Source of the DNA: Qipengyuania sp. HL-TH1
GTDB taxonomy: Bacteria > Pseudomonadota > Alphaproteobacteria > Sphingomonadales > Sphingomonadaceae
Length of the DNA stretch: 64,000 bases
NCBI RefSeq assembly: GCF_036365825.1
Contig: NZ_CP142675.1
Coordinates: 2,240,501-2,304,500, forward strand
Direction of reading: 5' to 3'
In this document: positions 34,494 through 43,118 of the stretch, piece after piece
How the letters are laid out: each line of letters opens with the position of its first letter
Position numbering within the stretch: the first letter of the stretch is position 1
The notes under the pieces: model-generated
Databases searched by the model: none
What the model saw: only the letters and a program-made list of their open reading frames with translations
What the model was told of the DNA's origin: nothing
Made by a program: the position numbers and the translations under genes

Positions 34494-35364
34494 GATGATC
34501 GGCCCGCCGGGCGCGGGGAAATCGCTACTGGCGAGCTGCCTGCCGGGCATCCTGCCGCCGCTTGCGCCTGCCGAGGCGCTCGAAGTGTCGATGGTGCAAT
34601 CGGTCGCCGGGACGCTGGCCGAGGGGCGCATCAGCCGCGCGCGCCCGTTCCGTGCGCCGCATCACTCGGCGAGCATGGCGGCGCTCACCGGGGGCGGCCT
34701 GCGGGTCAAGCCGGGCGAGGTCAGTCTCGCGCATCTGGGGGTGCTGTTCCTCGACGAACTGCCCGAGTTCCAGCGCGCGGTGCTCGATTCGCTGCGCCAG
34801 CCGCTCGAAACGGGCAAGGTCGATGTCGCGCGCGCCAATGCGCACGTCACCTTTCCCGCAAATGTCCAGCTGATCGCGGCGATGAACCCGTGCCGCTGCG
34901 GCCATCTGGGCGACCCTGCGCTGGCCTGCAGCCGCGCCCCGCGCTGCGCCGCCGATTACCAGGGTAAGGTTTCGGGCCCCATGCTCGACCGCATCGATCT
35001 GCATGTCGAGGTCGATCCGGTCAGCGCCGCCGATCTTGCGCTGCCACCACCTGCGGAAGGCAGCACAGAGGTAGCCGCGCGAGTCGCGGCCGCACGCCAG
35101 CGCCAGTCGGCGCGCGCAGAGGCAAGCCAGGCGCGGACCAATGCCGAGCTCGAGGGCAGCGCACTGGAGGAGTTCGCCGAACCCGACGAGGCCGGACGGC
35201 AGCTGTTGTTGCAGGCCGCGACCGCAATGCGGCTATCGGCGCGCAGCTATACGCGGATGTTGCGCGTTGCGCGGACGATTGCGGATCTGGCGGGGACCGA
35301 GCGGGTCGGGCGCATCCATGTCGCCGAAGCGCTCAGCTATCGGCGACAGCCGCCGCGCGCCTGA
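34474..35364 (+). pseudogene. comM: comM/yifB (Mg-chelatase-like AAA ATPase), 3' part separated from its 5' part
   Basis: The reading begins at VAGHNLLMIGPPGAGKS, the start of the ATPase core, and runs 296 codons to a normal C-terminus. It includes Walker A, FRAPHHSASMAALTGGG, the Walker B region GVLFLDELPEFQR, AMNPCRCGHLGD and the C-terminal helical domain (RSYTRMLRVARTIADL). The N-terminal domain of about 200 residues is absent because the accessory blocks intervene. ComM is a branch-migration helicase used in natural transformation. ATG 34495 could start a shortened protein, but most of the conserved GHNLL element would be lost. Probably inactive. Confidence 0.85.
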
Positions 35365-35367
35365 AGC

Positions 35368-35718
35368 TCAGACGTCTTCGCTCATGTCGAGGTTGAGCTT
35401 GACCGTTTCGTGCTCGTGGTCGCCTTCGAACTTCTTGAGGAAATCCTCGATCGGCACCTGCTGCCCCTTGTCGACCAAGGGGTTCACGCGCGCCATTTCG
35501 GCGGTTTTCATCTCGTCGGGCGTCATCCGGACGTGGATATAGGGCACCCAGACTTCGCCATATTCGGCCTGCTGGTACCACACGTCGAGGATATCGTAGG
35601 ATGCCCACTGGCCGCTGGGCTCGCGCAGACGAATGCCTTCGCCAATGCGTGGCACGTTCATCACCTTGATGCGGTGCACATCCTGGTGCGTCTCGTTTTG
35701 AACTTCGATTTCGATCAC
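35368..35718 (-). CDS. conserved hypothetical protein
   Basis: A 116-aa protein if started at GTG 35718 (VIEIEVQNETHQDVHRIKVMNVPRIGEG). The frame is open further to 35892, but the upstream part has low-quality coding character. The body reads IRLREPSGQWASYDILDVWYQQ and ends in an acidic tail (LNLDMSEDV). No signal peptide or membrane helix. No named family recognised. Convergent with comM. Confidence 0.6.
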   Translation of the reverse strand: MIEIEVQNETHQDVHRIKVMNVPRIGEGIRLREPSGQWASYDILDVWYQQAEYGEVWVPYIHVRMTPDEMKTAEMARVNPLVDKGQQVPIEDFLKKFEGDHEHETVKLNLDMSEDV

Positions 35719-35975
35719 AAGGCAGGTCCGGCTCTGCTGGGTGGATTCGTTACAATGGTGCTTTGTGACAGCGACTTGTTGAGATCGTTTTAACAATGAC
35801 GTCACGGTGCCACTGCGGCGTTCGGCGGGGCGGGCCGCGGCAATCGTTACCAGCCGCAGTCTTTGCTTGAAGGCGCGCGCGCAATCGCCCATGCGCGCAG
35901 ATGTGGGGCGTAGATGTGCGACCGGCGCGTGCCGGTAACCGGCGAGACACCGCGATTTCGAGAAACCCTGTTCCC

Positions 35976-36782
35976 GTGACCGAACCCGCCTCCCCGATCG
36001 CCGGGTTGCGGCAGCGGTACCAAGACCTGCCGCCCGAATGGCGTCAGCGGATCCCCGCGCTCGCTCTCGCGCTGGCGGTCGAGATCCTGCTGGTGTTGGT
36101 GCTGCTCTCGCTTGGTAGCGTGAAGCGCGAGGTGGTCGCCATGACCGATACGCTGGTTGCCTTCACCACATCGTCGCAAGACGAGGAGGAGGCGGTCGCC
36201 GACGCACCTATGCCTGCGGAGGTCCCCGAAGCGGCACAGCCACAGGTCTCGCAGACGCAGCCGGAGGACGCGGCAGTGGAGCCCCGCCCGCAAGTCGCCC
36301 CGCCGCTGCCGGTACCGCGCCCGGTCCTGCGCAATGACTTCTCGCTCGAACGCGTGCCCCGGCAGGCCCCGCCAGCGCCGGCCGAGAAGCCGCAAGCCTA
36401 TGGTCCGCCCGACACATCCTCGCCCGGCGACACGCCGCGGATCGCGGGGAGCGGGCCAAACGGCGAACCGCTTTATGCCGCGCGGTGGTATCGCAGGCCG
36501 TATGACGATGAGCTTGCCGGGTATCTGTCGACCGCGCAGGGGCCCGGCTGGGGGCTGATCGACTGCCGTACCGTAGCCGATTTCCGCGTCGAGGATTGCG
36601 TCGTGGTGGGCGAATCGCCGCAGGGGTTGGGTATCGCCCAGGCGGTGCTGGCGGCATCGTGGCAGTTTAAGGTCCGCCCGCCCCAGCGCGGGGGCCGCCC
36701 GATGGTCGGCGAATGGGTGCGAATCAGGATCTCCTACGAGATCGATCCGGGCGAAGCGGCGCGGCGGCGGCTGCGCAATTAA
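35976..36782 (+). CDS. TonB-like protein with one N-terminal membrane helix
   Basis: A protein of about 268 aa if begun at GTG 35976 (VTEPASPIAG); the frame is open from 35901. A membrane helix (ALALALAVEILLVLVLLSL) is followed by an acidic then proline-rich linker (PPLPVPRPVL ... RQAPPAPAEKPQ). A compact C-terminal domain ends VRIRISYEIDPGEAARRR. This is the architecture of TonB or energy-transducer-like proteins, but the C-terminal domain is divergent and no ExbBD genes are nearby. Function uncertain. Confidence 0.65.
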   Translation: MTEPASPIAGLRQRYQDLPPEWRQRIPALALALAVEILLVLVLLSLGSVKREVVAMTDTLVAFTTSSQDEEEAVADAPMPAEVPEAAQPQVSQTQPEDAAVEPRPQVAPPLPVPRPVLRNDFSLERVPRQAPPAPAEKPQAYGPPDTSSPGDTPRIAGSGPNGEPLYAARWYRRPYDDELAGYLSTAQGPGWGLIDCRTVADFRVEDCVVVGESPQGLGIAQAVLAASWQFKVRPPQRGGRPMVGEWVRIRISYEIDPGEAARRRLRN

Positions 36783-37099
36783 TCCGCTTCGGGTGCTGCC
36801 TCCGCATAGGGCGTGTTCTTGATCAGATGGCGGTTGTAGTCGGGCGCGCCGTCGTCCCACCACACCGGCCCGCGCTCACCCAGCGCAATTTTTGCAGCGT
36901 CGACCTGGGCGCGGGCTGCGCTTTCGGCAGCGGCATCCTGCGCGCGTTTGGCCGCCGCCACTGCGCGGCGGGCATCCATTAGCCGGTCGACCAGACGCTG
37001 GCGTTCGGCCTCGGGCAAGGCGGGATTGCTGGCGCGCCACAACCGGCCGCGAACGATGATATAGCGTCCGTCGCCGGTACGCTCGACCGAGTCGTTCAG
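36779..37099 (-). CDS. small conserved hypothetical protein, start uncertain
   Basis: Coding character extends from the stop at 36779 up to at least VERTGDGRYIIVRGRLWRASNPALPEAERQ. That segment lies upstream of the TTG at 37042, the nearest standard start. A CTG at 37099 would give LNDSVERTG, about 106 aa, overlapping the HxlR stop. The protein is an alanine/arginine-rich helix (LVDRLMDARRAVAAAKRAQ) followed by GERGPVWWDDGAPDYNRHLIKNTPY. I recall this pattern in alphaproteobacterial hypothetical proteins. Cytoplasmic, probably co-transcribed with the HxlR gene. A rare CTG start or sequence change at the start is possible. Confidence 0.6.
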   Translation of the reverse strand: MNDSVERTGDGRYIIVRGRLWRASNPALPEAERQRLVDRLMDARRAVAAAKRAQDAAAESAARAQVDAAKIALGERGPVWWDDGAPDYNRHLIKNTPYAEAAPEAD

Positions 37100-37650
37100 G
37101 CCGCGCTCTTGGCCTTGCGGGCGCTGGCGATGTCGACCACGCCGCCACGCTTCAGCGCCGCGCCGGCTTCGGCCTTGCTGCCATCGGCACGAATGCCGAG
37201 ATTGGCGCGTTCCACCAAATGGAGATCGGCCGGGCCGAGAATGCGGCCGTCATGGCTGAGAATCGCGGTTGGGCCGATCGGCAGGCGGTCGCGTTCGTCG
37301 ACCAGCACCGGGTTCTCGACCACTTCGGCGCCGTATTTCTGACCCCATTGGCGCAGCGCGACCATGGCGGGGAGCAGGTCGAGTCCCTTGTCAGTCAGGC
37401 GATATTCGATCTTGCGCTTGTCATCGGCGCAGGGATCGCGTTTGAGGATCCCGTGCTCGACCAGCTTGGCCAGCCGGTTGGACAGGATGTTGCGCGCGAT
37501 CCCGAGTTCGCTGAGGAATTCCTCGAAGTGGTGGAGGCCGTTGAAGCTGGCGCGCAGGATCATGAATGACCATCGCTCGCCCATGACTTCGAGTGCTTGC
37601 GGCAGGCCGCATTCGGTCAGTTCACGGAGCGGTTCGCGGATGTCACCCAT
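37096..37650 (-). CDS. HxlR-family transcriptional regulator
   Basis: A 184-aa protein. The HxlR winged helix is clear (CGLPQALEVMGERWSFMILRASFNGLHHFEEFLSELGIARNILSNRLAKLVEHGIL), with its single N-terminal Cys kept. An extended C-terminal part follows (PIGPTAILSHDGRILGP). The upstream region has three copies of a GCAACC/GGTTGC box, so autoregulation and control of the divergent small exported protein are likely. Confidence 0.9.
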   Translation of the reverse strand: MGDIREPLRELTECGLPQALEVMGERWSFMILRASFNGLHHFEEFLSELGIARNILSNRLAKLVEHGILKRDPCADDKRKIEYRLTDKGLDLLPAMVALRQWGQKYGAEVVENPVLVDERDRLPIGPTAILSHDGRILGPADLHLVERANLGIRADGSKAEAGAALKRGGVVDIASARKAKSAA

Positions 37651-37668
37651 AAATTCAGTCCTTTTCCA

Positions 37669-37768
37669 GCAACCTATCTAGCGAATAATCGGCTTTTGCC
37701 AAATTTTTAGATATGTGGGTTGCATTACGCAACCTATACGACTAGACAGCCTTCCCACAACAGGTTGC
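37669..37768. promoter_or_regulatory. HxlR operator region with repeated GGTTGC/GCAACC boxes
   Basis: GCAACC at 37669-37674, a perfect palindrome GGTTGC-ATTAC-GCAACC at 37718-37734, and GGTTGC at 37763-37768. The box at 37669 and the right half of the palindrome are both followed by TAT. All lie between the divergent HxlR gene and the exported small protein. HxlR regulators bind inverted repeats at such positions. A TATAAT at 37808-37813 may be the -10 of the rightward gene. Confidence 0.5.
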
Positions 37769-37835
37769 TAAATGAAACTCAATTGCGTGGATCACAAGCC
37801 CTGTTGATATAATTGCAATCAGGAAGGACTTCCCC

Positions 37836-38180
37836 ATGACCTCCCCCCTCCCCCGGTCGATCAATGTCGGCGTTATCGCCGCCGCCTTTGCCTACACTTC
37901 GCTCACCTTCGGCGCGCTGCTTGCACCGACCGCTGCCGAAGCCCGCTCCAACGGCATTTTCTACACCGTCGAACTGGCGCAGCCGGTTGCCGAACGGACC
38001 ACCACCGTGGCCGGCGGCGTCGCCTGGATCTGCCAGGGCACGACCTGCGTCGCCCAGAAGGGCCGCTCGCGGCCGCTGCGCATGTGCCGCGAACTCCAGC
38101 GCGAACATGGCGAAATCGCCGCGTTCACCGCGGACGACAAGGTTCTCGAGGCCGACAAGCTGGCGCAGTGCAACGGCTGA
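37836..38180 (+). CDS. CC_3452-family small exported protein
   Basis: A 114-aa protein with an N-terminal hydrophobic signal segment (VGVIAAAFAYTSLTFGALLAPTAAEA). A short mature domain follows with one pair of cysteines (WICQGTTCVAQ) and another two near the end (RMCREL, LAQCNG). I recognise it as the CC_3452 family of alphaproteobacteria, function unknown. AGGAAGGA precedes the ATG. A strong terminator follows at 38225. Confidence 0.75.
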   Translation: MTSPLPRSINVGVIAAAFAYTSLTFGALLAPTAAEARSNGIFYTVELAQPVAERTTTVAGGVAWICQGTTCVAQKGRSRPLRMCRELQREHGEIAAFTADDKVLEADKLAQCNG

Positions 38181-38224
38181 TCCGTATCCGATCCCACCCC
38201 TCTCCTTCGGGTGGCTACCTTGCG

Positions 38225-38256
38225 GGCCCTGGCGATTCGATCGCCGGGGCCTTTTT
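38225..38256. terminator. intrinsic terminator
   Basis: Stem GGCCCTGGCGA / TCGCCGGGGCC with loop TTCGA, followed by five T. It ends the CC_3452 gene and lies at the 3' end of the convergent HAD gene. Confidence 0.8.
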
Positions 38257-38864
38257 CATATCAGCCCGCGACTCGCGAGATCCGCCTCGAGTGCGGAAGC
38301 CTGCGTGAAATGATGGACCTGCCAGCCGCAGGCCGCGGCCGCCTCCACATTGGCGCGGTTGTCGTCGATGAACAGCATGGCTTCAGCAGGCTTGCTAAAG
38401 CGGCCCTGCGCCAACGCGAAGATCGCCGGGTCGGGCTTGGCCAGCTTTTCCTCGCCCGAGACGACTATCTGGCCGAAGCGATCGAAGATCGGCGCTGTGG
38501 GGCGAAAGCCCGCCCAGAACTCGGCCCCGAAATTGGTGATGGCGAATAGCGGTATGCCGCGCGCGTCGAGTCGCTCGACCAGCGCATGGCTGCCCGGGAC
38601 AGGACCCGGAATGGTTTCGTTGAAGCGCGCCGCATAGGCGCGGATCTCGGCTTCGAAGTCGGGGTAGAGTGCGATGCGTTCGGGGACCATGTCGGCGAGC
38701 GCGCGCCCGGCATCGGCCTCGAAGTGCCATTCCTCGGTCACCACTTCGTCGAGCAGCTTGGCGAGACGGCCCGGATCGGAAACGATCTTCTCGAACAGAT
38801 GCGCCAGTTGCCATTGGTAAAGCACCCGGCCCACATCGAATACGACGGCCTCAACCTGCATCAC
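38256..38864 (-). CDS. HAD-superfamily hydrolase, subfamily IA
   Basis: A 202-aa phosphatase-like protein. Motif I is VVFDVGRVLYQW, with the nucleophilic Asp but Gly in place of the second Asp, as in many YihX-like members. Motif II is FAITNFGAEF, the motif III Lys is in KLAKPDP, and motif IV is FIDDNRANVE. The substrate is unknown; YihX-type enzymes act on sugar phosphates. Starts at ATG 38864 or the next codon. Confidence 0.85.
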   Translation of the reverse strand: MMQVEAVVFDVGRVLYQWQLAHLFEKIVSDPGRLAKLLDEVVTEEWHFEADAGRALADMVPERIALYPDFEAEIRAYAARFNETIPGPVPGSHALVERLDARGIPLFAITNFGAEFWAGFRPTAPIFDRFGQIVVSGEEKLAKPDPAIFALAQGRFSKPAEAMLFIDDNRANVEAAAACGWQVHHFTQASALEADLASRGLI

Positions 38865-38946
38865 ATCACCTCAAACGCGAACGGCCCGTACTCCTCTCGG
38901 AGCCGGGCCGATCTGCAAGACTGCCGCCCAGCGGGCGACGCGCCAA

Positions 38947-39072
38947 TTAGCCCTGGCGGGCCTTGAAGCGGCGGTTGGTCTTGTTGATGACATAGGTGCG
39001 CCCGCGGCGACGGATGACGCGGCAATCGCGATGACGGGCCTTGAGCGACTTGAGGCTGTTGCGGATCTTCAT
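38947..39072 (-). CDS. ykgO: 50S ribosomal protein L36, type B
   Basis: A 41-aa basic protein, [17 protein letters not shown] followed by [19 protein letters not shown]. It has a single cysteine and so lacks the zinc ribbon of type-A L36. Length and sequence are typical of the L36 found in alphaproteobacteria. It stands alone between the HAD and HIT genes. Confidence 0.95.
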   Translation of the reverse strand: MKIRNSLKSLKARHRDCRVIRRRGRTYVINKTNRRFKARQG

Positions 39073-39222
39073 GATGTCTCTCTGGAAATAAATGCGCGCC
39101 GGAAATGGTGTCCCGACGCGTCGAAATCAAGCGGGCCGTTAACCGGCGGTGGGGATTCGGTCAACCTTATTCGGGTGCGCAAACGGTATCGAACCCACCG
39201 CGCCGGTCGCGCCCCGCGCGCC

Positions 39223-39603
39223 CTATCGCCGGGCGATCATCGGCCCCAGCGGCTCACCACCGAAGATATGGACATGCAGGTGCGGCACTTCCTGCCCGCC
39301 GTGCGCGCCGATATTGGCCATCATCCGATAACCGGGTTCGACGAGCCCCTTGTCGCGCGCGACCTGGCCGACTGCGCGGACGAAGCCCGCGATCTCTTCC
39401 GCGCTCGCGGTGGCGCTGAAATCGTCCCAGCTGACATAACGCCCCTTGGGAATGACCAGCGTGTGCACTTCGGCCTGCGGGTTGATGTCCTCGAAGGCAT
39501 AGGCCCACTCGTCTTCATAGACCTTGGCCGAGGGGATTTCCCCGCGCAGGATCTTGGCGAAGACATTGTCGTCATCGAAGGGCAGCGTCGGGTCGATCGG
39601 CAT
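39223..39603 (-). CDS. HIT (histidine triad) nucleotide-binding protein
   Basis: A 126-aa HIT protein with the triad HLHVHIFGG near the C-terminus and the family opening FAKILRGEIPSAKVYEDE. Hydrolyses purine nucleoside phosphoramidates. It overlaps hisE by one base and is the last gene of the histidine operon, a common arrangement in alphaproteobacteria. Confidence 0.95.
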   Translation of the reverse strand: MPIDPTLPFDDDNVFAKILRGEIPSAKVYEDEWAYAFEDINPQAEVHTLVIPKGRYVSWDDFSATASAEEIAGFVRAVGQVARDKGLVEPGYRMMANIGAHGGQEVPHLHVHIFGGEPLGPMIARR

Positions 39604-39917
39604 TATGCGCTCCTGTTGGCTTTCTCGTCGATCCCGGACACGCCCTCGCGCCGGTCGAGTTCGGCCAGTACCTCGGCAAAATCGATGTCGCGCGCATCCA
39701 GCGCGACAAGCAGGTGGAAGAGGATGTCCGCCGCCTCGCCGACCAGTTCTCCGTCATCGCCCGACAGGGTCGCAATGGCAGCCTCGACGCCTTCCTCGCC
39801 CAGCTTGCGCGCGATCTGCGGCAGGCCCTTAGCATGAAGGCTGGCGACATAGCTATGCGACGGATCGGCCGCGCGGCGTTGCGCGATGGTCTGTGCGAGA
39901 CGGGAAAGCGTGTCCAT
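39603..39917 (-). CDS. hisE: phosphoribosyl-ATP pyrophosphatase
   Basis: Second step of histidine synthesis. A 104-aa MazG-like protein with the metal-binding acidic motif KLGEEGVEAAIA and GEAADILFHLLVAL. Fused to hisI in enterics; here it is a separate gene, as is usual in alphaproteobacteria. Confidence 0.95.
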   Translation of the reverse strand: MDTLSRLAQTIAQRRAADPSHSYVASLHAKGLPQIARKLGEEGVEAAIATLSGDDGELVGEAADILFHLLVALDARDIDFAEVLAELDRREGVSGIDEKANRSA

Positions 39918-39956
39918 GCCGCGTGCTATGCACGGCGCCTGCGCACAGCGTCAATC

Positions 39957-40112
39957 TCAGTTGCGGCCGATCATGAAGCGACCGACCAGCACGCCCGCAA
40001 TCCCGACGGCGACCAGCGTCAGCATGCTCGGTTCGACCAGCCGCGCGGAGAGACCGGCGGGGCCGCCGAGTTCCGCGAATTGCGCGGCCAGCGAAATGAA
40101 TTGACTGGTCAT
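39957..40112 (-). CDS. 51-aa PEP-CTERM-like membrane protein
   Basis: ATG 40112 with GGAG five bases upstream gives a 51-residue protein. The N-terminal half is LAAQFAELGGPAGLSARL. The C-terminal half is VEPSMLTLVAVGIAGVLVG followed by RFMIGRN. An EPS motif, one membrane helix and a basic end form the layout of PEP-CTERM sorting signals, though the protein is almost nothing but the signal. It sits inside the histidine operon between hisF and hisE. No exosortase is in the window. Confidence 0.6.
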   Translation of the reverse strand: MTSQFISLAAQFAELGGPAGLSARLVEPSMLTLVAVGIAGVLVGRFMIGRN

Positions 40113-40186
40113 GGATGCTCCATATCACGGGTCCCTGCTACGCAGGATGAACCGCGCTGGCCCTGTCCCGTGAAGGGACGCCCGCG

Positions 40187-40957
40187 TCAGCCGCGCGCGG
40201 GCAATCCCGCGGCGCGCAGCGCGGCATGCGCTTCGGCCACGGTGTGTTCGCCGAAATGGAAGATCGAGGCGGCAAGGACCGCGCTCGCATGGCCGCGCGT
40301 CACGCCTTCGACGAGATGGTCGAGCTGGCCGACGCCTCCGCTGGCGATGACCGGCACCGACACCGCATCGGCAATCGCGCGAGTCAGATCGACATCATAT
40401 CCGTTCTTGGTGCCGTCACCGTCCATCGAGGTAACCAGCAGTTCGCCGGCCCCGAGCTCGGCCAGCCGGATCGCGTGCTCGACCGCGTCGATCCCGGTCG
40501 GCTTGCGCCCGCCATGCGTGTAGATTTCCCAGCCGCGCACATCGCCGCTGGTCGACGCGCGCGCATCGACGCTGGCGACGACGCACTGGCTGCCGAATTT
40601 CTCGGCGATCTCGCGCACCAGTTCGGGGCGCGCCACCGCCGCCGAGTTGACCGCGACCTTGTCCGCCCCGGCGAGCAGCAGCGCGCGCGCATCCTCGACG
40701 CTGCGCACGCCGCCGCCCACGGTCAGCGGCATGAAGCAGACCTCGGCAGTACGGCGAACCATGTCGAGCAGCGTCCCGCGCCCCTCGTGGCTGGCGGAGA
40801 TATCGAGGAAGCAGAGCTCGTCCGCGCCCGCCGCATCATAGGCCTGCGCCTGTTCGACCGGGTCGCCCGCATCGCGCAAGTCGACGAAGTTCACGCCCTT
40901 GACGACGCGCCCGTCGCGGACGTCGAGACAGGGTATGACTCGGATGCGGACGGTCAT
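40187..40957 (-). CDS. hisF: imidazole glycerol phosphate synthase, cyclase subunit
   Basis: A 256-aa TIM barrel. Catalytic Asp residues lie in [17 protein letters not shown] and in VASVDARAS. Phosphate-binding loops are LTVGGGVRS and VIASGGVG. Works with HisH to form imidazole glycerol phosphate and AICAR. The start overlaps hisA by four bases. Confidence 0.97.
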   Translation of the reverse strand: MTVRIRVIPCLDVRDGRVVKGVNFVDLRDAGDPVEQAQAYDAAGADELCFLDISASHEGRGTLLDMVRRTAEVCFMPLTVGGGVRSVEDARALLLAGADKVAVNSAAVARPELVREIAEKFGSQCVVASVDARASTSGDVRGWEIYTHGGRKPTGIDAVEHAIRLAELGAGELLVTSMDGDGTKNGYDVDLTRAIADAVSVPVIASGGVGQLDHLVEGVTRGHASAVLAASIFHFGEHTVAEAHAALRAAGLPARG

Positions 40958-41682
40958 GCGCGCGTTGCCACGCGTAGCGCAGCGGCCAGATCCAGCCGCC
41001 CGTCATAGAGCGCCCGGCCGGTGATCACGCCCTCGATGCCATCCTTCGCGAATTGCGCGAGCGTATCGATATCGGTGAGGCCCTTGACCCCGCCGCTGGC
41101 GATCACCGGAATGTCCACCTGCCGCGCCAGCCCCACCGTGGCATCGATATTGACGCCCTTGAGCATTCCGTCGCGCCCGATGTCGGTGAACAGCAGGCTG
41201 GCAACGCCCGCATCCTCGAAGCGGCGCGCCATGTCGGCGATCGGGACGTCGGATACTTCGGCCCAGCCATCGGTCGCGACCATGCCGTGGCGTGCGTCGA
41301 CCGCGACCACGATCGCCTCGGGATAGTCGCGTGCCATGTCCTTGACGAATTGCGGGTGTTTGAGCGCCGCAGTGCCGATCACGATCCGCGCAATGCCCGC
41401 CGCGAACCAGCCTTCGACATCGGCGGACGTGCGGATACCGCCGCCCAGCTGGACGCGTCCGGGGAACGCGGCAACGACCGCCTCGACCGCGCCGCGGTTC
41501 TGCGCCGAACCTGCGAAAGAACCATCGAGGTCGACCACATGCAAATGGTCCGCACCGGCTTCGGCAAAGAGGGCGGCCTGCGCAGCAGGATCGTCGCCAT
41601 AGACGGTCGCGCGGTCCATATCGCCTTCGGCAAGACGGACAACCTGGCCGTTCTTGAGGTCGATAGCGGGAAATACGATCAT
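40954..41682 (-). CDS. hisA: ProFAR isomerase
   Basis: A 242-aa TIM barrel from ATG 41682. It has [13 protein letters not shown] with the catalytic Asp, QLGGGIRT, and [12 protein letters not shown] with the second Asp. The longer frame to 41787 crosses the inverted repeat at 41709-41773 and is rejected. Confidence 0.96.
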   Translation of the reverse strand: MIVFPAIDLKNGQVVRLAEGDMDRATVYGDDPAAQAALFAEAGADHLHVVDLDGSFAGSAQNRGAVEAVVAAFPGRVQLGGGIRTSADVEGWFAAGIARIVIGTAALKHPQFVKDMARDYPEAIVVAVDARHGMVATDGWAEVSDVPIADMARRFEDAGVASLLFTDIGRDGMLKGVNIDATVGLARQVDIPVIASGGVKGLTDIDTLAQFAKDGIEGVITGRALYDGRLDLAAALRVATRA

Positions 41683-41708
41683 GCGTTTACATCCATATTG
41701 CGGCACCG

Positions 41709-41773
41709 GCCCGCGCCCCCACCCGGCCACCCATAGAATACCGTGCCGTGGGTGGCCGGGTGGGGGCGCGGGC
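41709..41773. repeat. 25-bp perfect inverted repeat between hisH and hisA
   Basis: Left arm 41709-41733 (GCCCGCGCC...GGCCACCCA) is the exact reverse complement of 41749-41773. The loop is 15 bases. It is very G/C rich and has no T-run after it. As RNA it would form an exceptionally stable hairpin within the histidine transcript, 27 bases before the hisA start. Confidence 0.85.
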
Positions 41774-41793
41774 TGGCAGGGCATCAATCAAAA

Positions 41794-42420
41794 TCAAGGC
41801 TTCCATTCGAGGAATTTGCTCAGCAGGTCGAGCCCGTAGGCCTGGCTCTTTTCGGGATGGAATTGCACGCCCACGACATTGTCGCGCCCGACCGCGGCAA
41901 CCAGCCCGCCGCCATGATCGGTCATTGCCAGCACGTCTTCGTGGTGGCGCACCTTGAAATGGTAGGAATGCAGGAAATAGGCCTCGCCGCCAACCAGCAC
42001 ATCGTGCCCGCGCGCATGCGGCATCGGGGCGACATCGTTCCAGCCCATATGCGGGACCTTCACGCTGATATCACTCGGTTCGATCTTGCGCACCGCCCCG
42101 TCGATCCAGCCCAGCCCCGGCGTTTCGCCATGTTCGAGGCCGCGCGTGGCGAGCAATTGCATGCCCACGCAAATGCCGAGGAAGGGCGCCCCGCCAACGA
42201 ATACCCGCTCGCGCATGGCCTCGATCACGCCATGTTCGGCGCGCAGTCCCTCGGCACAGGCCCGGAACGAGCCGACGCCGGGCAGCACGATCCGGTCGGC
42301 GGCGCGCAGCACATCGGGATCGGCGGTTACCTTGACGGTCGCCCCAACCCGGCGCAGCGCGTTTTCAACCGAATGCAGATTGCCCGCGCCGTAATCGACA
42401 AGCGCGACGATTTCACCCAC
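41794..42420 (-). CDS. hisH: imidazole glycerol phosphate synthase, glutaminase subunit
   Basis: A 208-aa class I amidotransferase. GTG start at 42420 ([17 protein letters not shown]). The nucleophile Cys is in [10 protein letters not shown], and the His-Glu pair is in [12 protein letters not shown]. Overlaps the end of hisB by eight bases. Supplies ammonia to HisF. Confidence 0.96.
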   Translation of the reverse strand: MGEIVALVDYGAGNLHSVENALRRVGATVKVTADPDVLRAADRIVLPGVGSFRACAEGLRAEHGVIEAMRERVFVGGAPFLGICVGMQLLATRGLEHGETPGLGWIDGAVRKIEPSDISVKVPHMGWNDVAPMPHARGHDVLVGGEAYFLHSYHFKVRHHEDVLAMTDHGGGLVAAVGRDNVVGVQFHPEKSQAYGLDLLSKFLEWKP

Positions 42421-43006
42421 CGAGCTGCCCCTTGGTGCTGGGGATTGCGCCGCGCTTGCGCGGATCGACTTCGACCGCCGCGCGCATCGCGCGGGCGAAA
42501 CCCTTGTAGATCGCTTCGCAGATATGGTGGTTGTTGCTGCCGTAGAGCAGTTCGACATGCAGCGTCAGCCCGCAGGTCTGCGCGACCGAATGGAACCAGT
42601 GTTCGATCAGCTCGGTGTCCCATTCACCGAGCTTTTCCTGGCTGAACCCGGCCTTCCACACGAGATAGGGACGACCCGAAATGTCGAGCGCGACGCGCGC
42701 CAGCGTTTCGTCCATCGGCGAATAGGCGCTGCCGTAACGCGCGATCCCGCCCTTGTCGCCGAGCGCGGCGGCGAGCGCCTGGCCCAGCGCCAGCGCGCTG
42801 TCTTCAGTGGTGTGGTGCTGGTCGATATGGAGGTCGCCATCGACCTTCATCGTGACGTCGATCAGCGAATGCTTGGCGAATTGTTCGACCATGTGATCGA
42901 GAAAGCCGATCCCGGTCTCGACCTGATATGATCCCGTCCCGTCGAGATCGATCTCGACGAGGATCTTGGTTTCCGCAGTGTTTCGCTCGATCCGGCCTGT
43001 ACGCAT
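42413..43006 (-). CDS. hisB: imidazoleglycerol-phosphate dehydratase
   Basis: A 197-aa monofunctional HisB. Metal-binding motifs are [14 protein letters not shown] and [12 protein letters not shown], and [14 protein letters not shown] is conserved. First gene of the operon hisB-hisH-hisA-hisF-(small protein)-hisE-HIT. No attenuator-like His-codon leader was recognised in the 110 bases upstream. Confidence 0.97.
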   Translation of the reverse strand: MRTGRIERNTAETKILVEIDLDGTGSYQVETGIGFLDHMVEQFAKHSLIDVTMKVDGDLHIDQHHTTEDSALALGQALAAALGDKGGIARYGSAYSPMDETLARVALDISGRPYLVWKAGFSQEKLGEWDTELIEHWFHSVAQTCGLTLHVELLYGSNNHHICEAIYKGFARAMRAAVEVDPRKRGAIPSTKGQLGG

Positions 43007-43118
43007 GCCGCCGCGCTAGAGCCGCACGCGGCGAGGCGCAAGATAATGCACCACTTACACGGTAAAGGCGTTCTTAAACCGCTTGACCCCGACCGCATGC
43101 CACTCCACCTAGCGCGGC

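Noticed and set aside
1698..34495. Tn7-like element with comM targeting
   Set aside because: comM is a known target for such elements, but no tnsABC, tniQ or canonical TGT...ACA end pair with 5-bp duplication could be found in the window.
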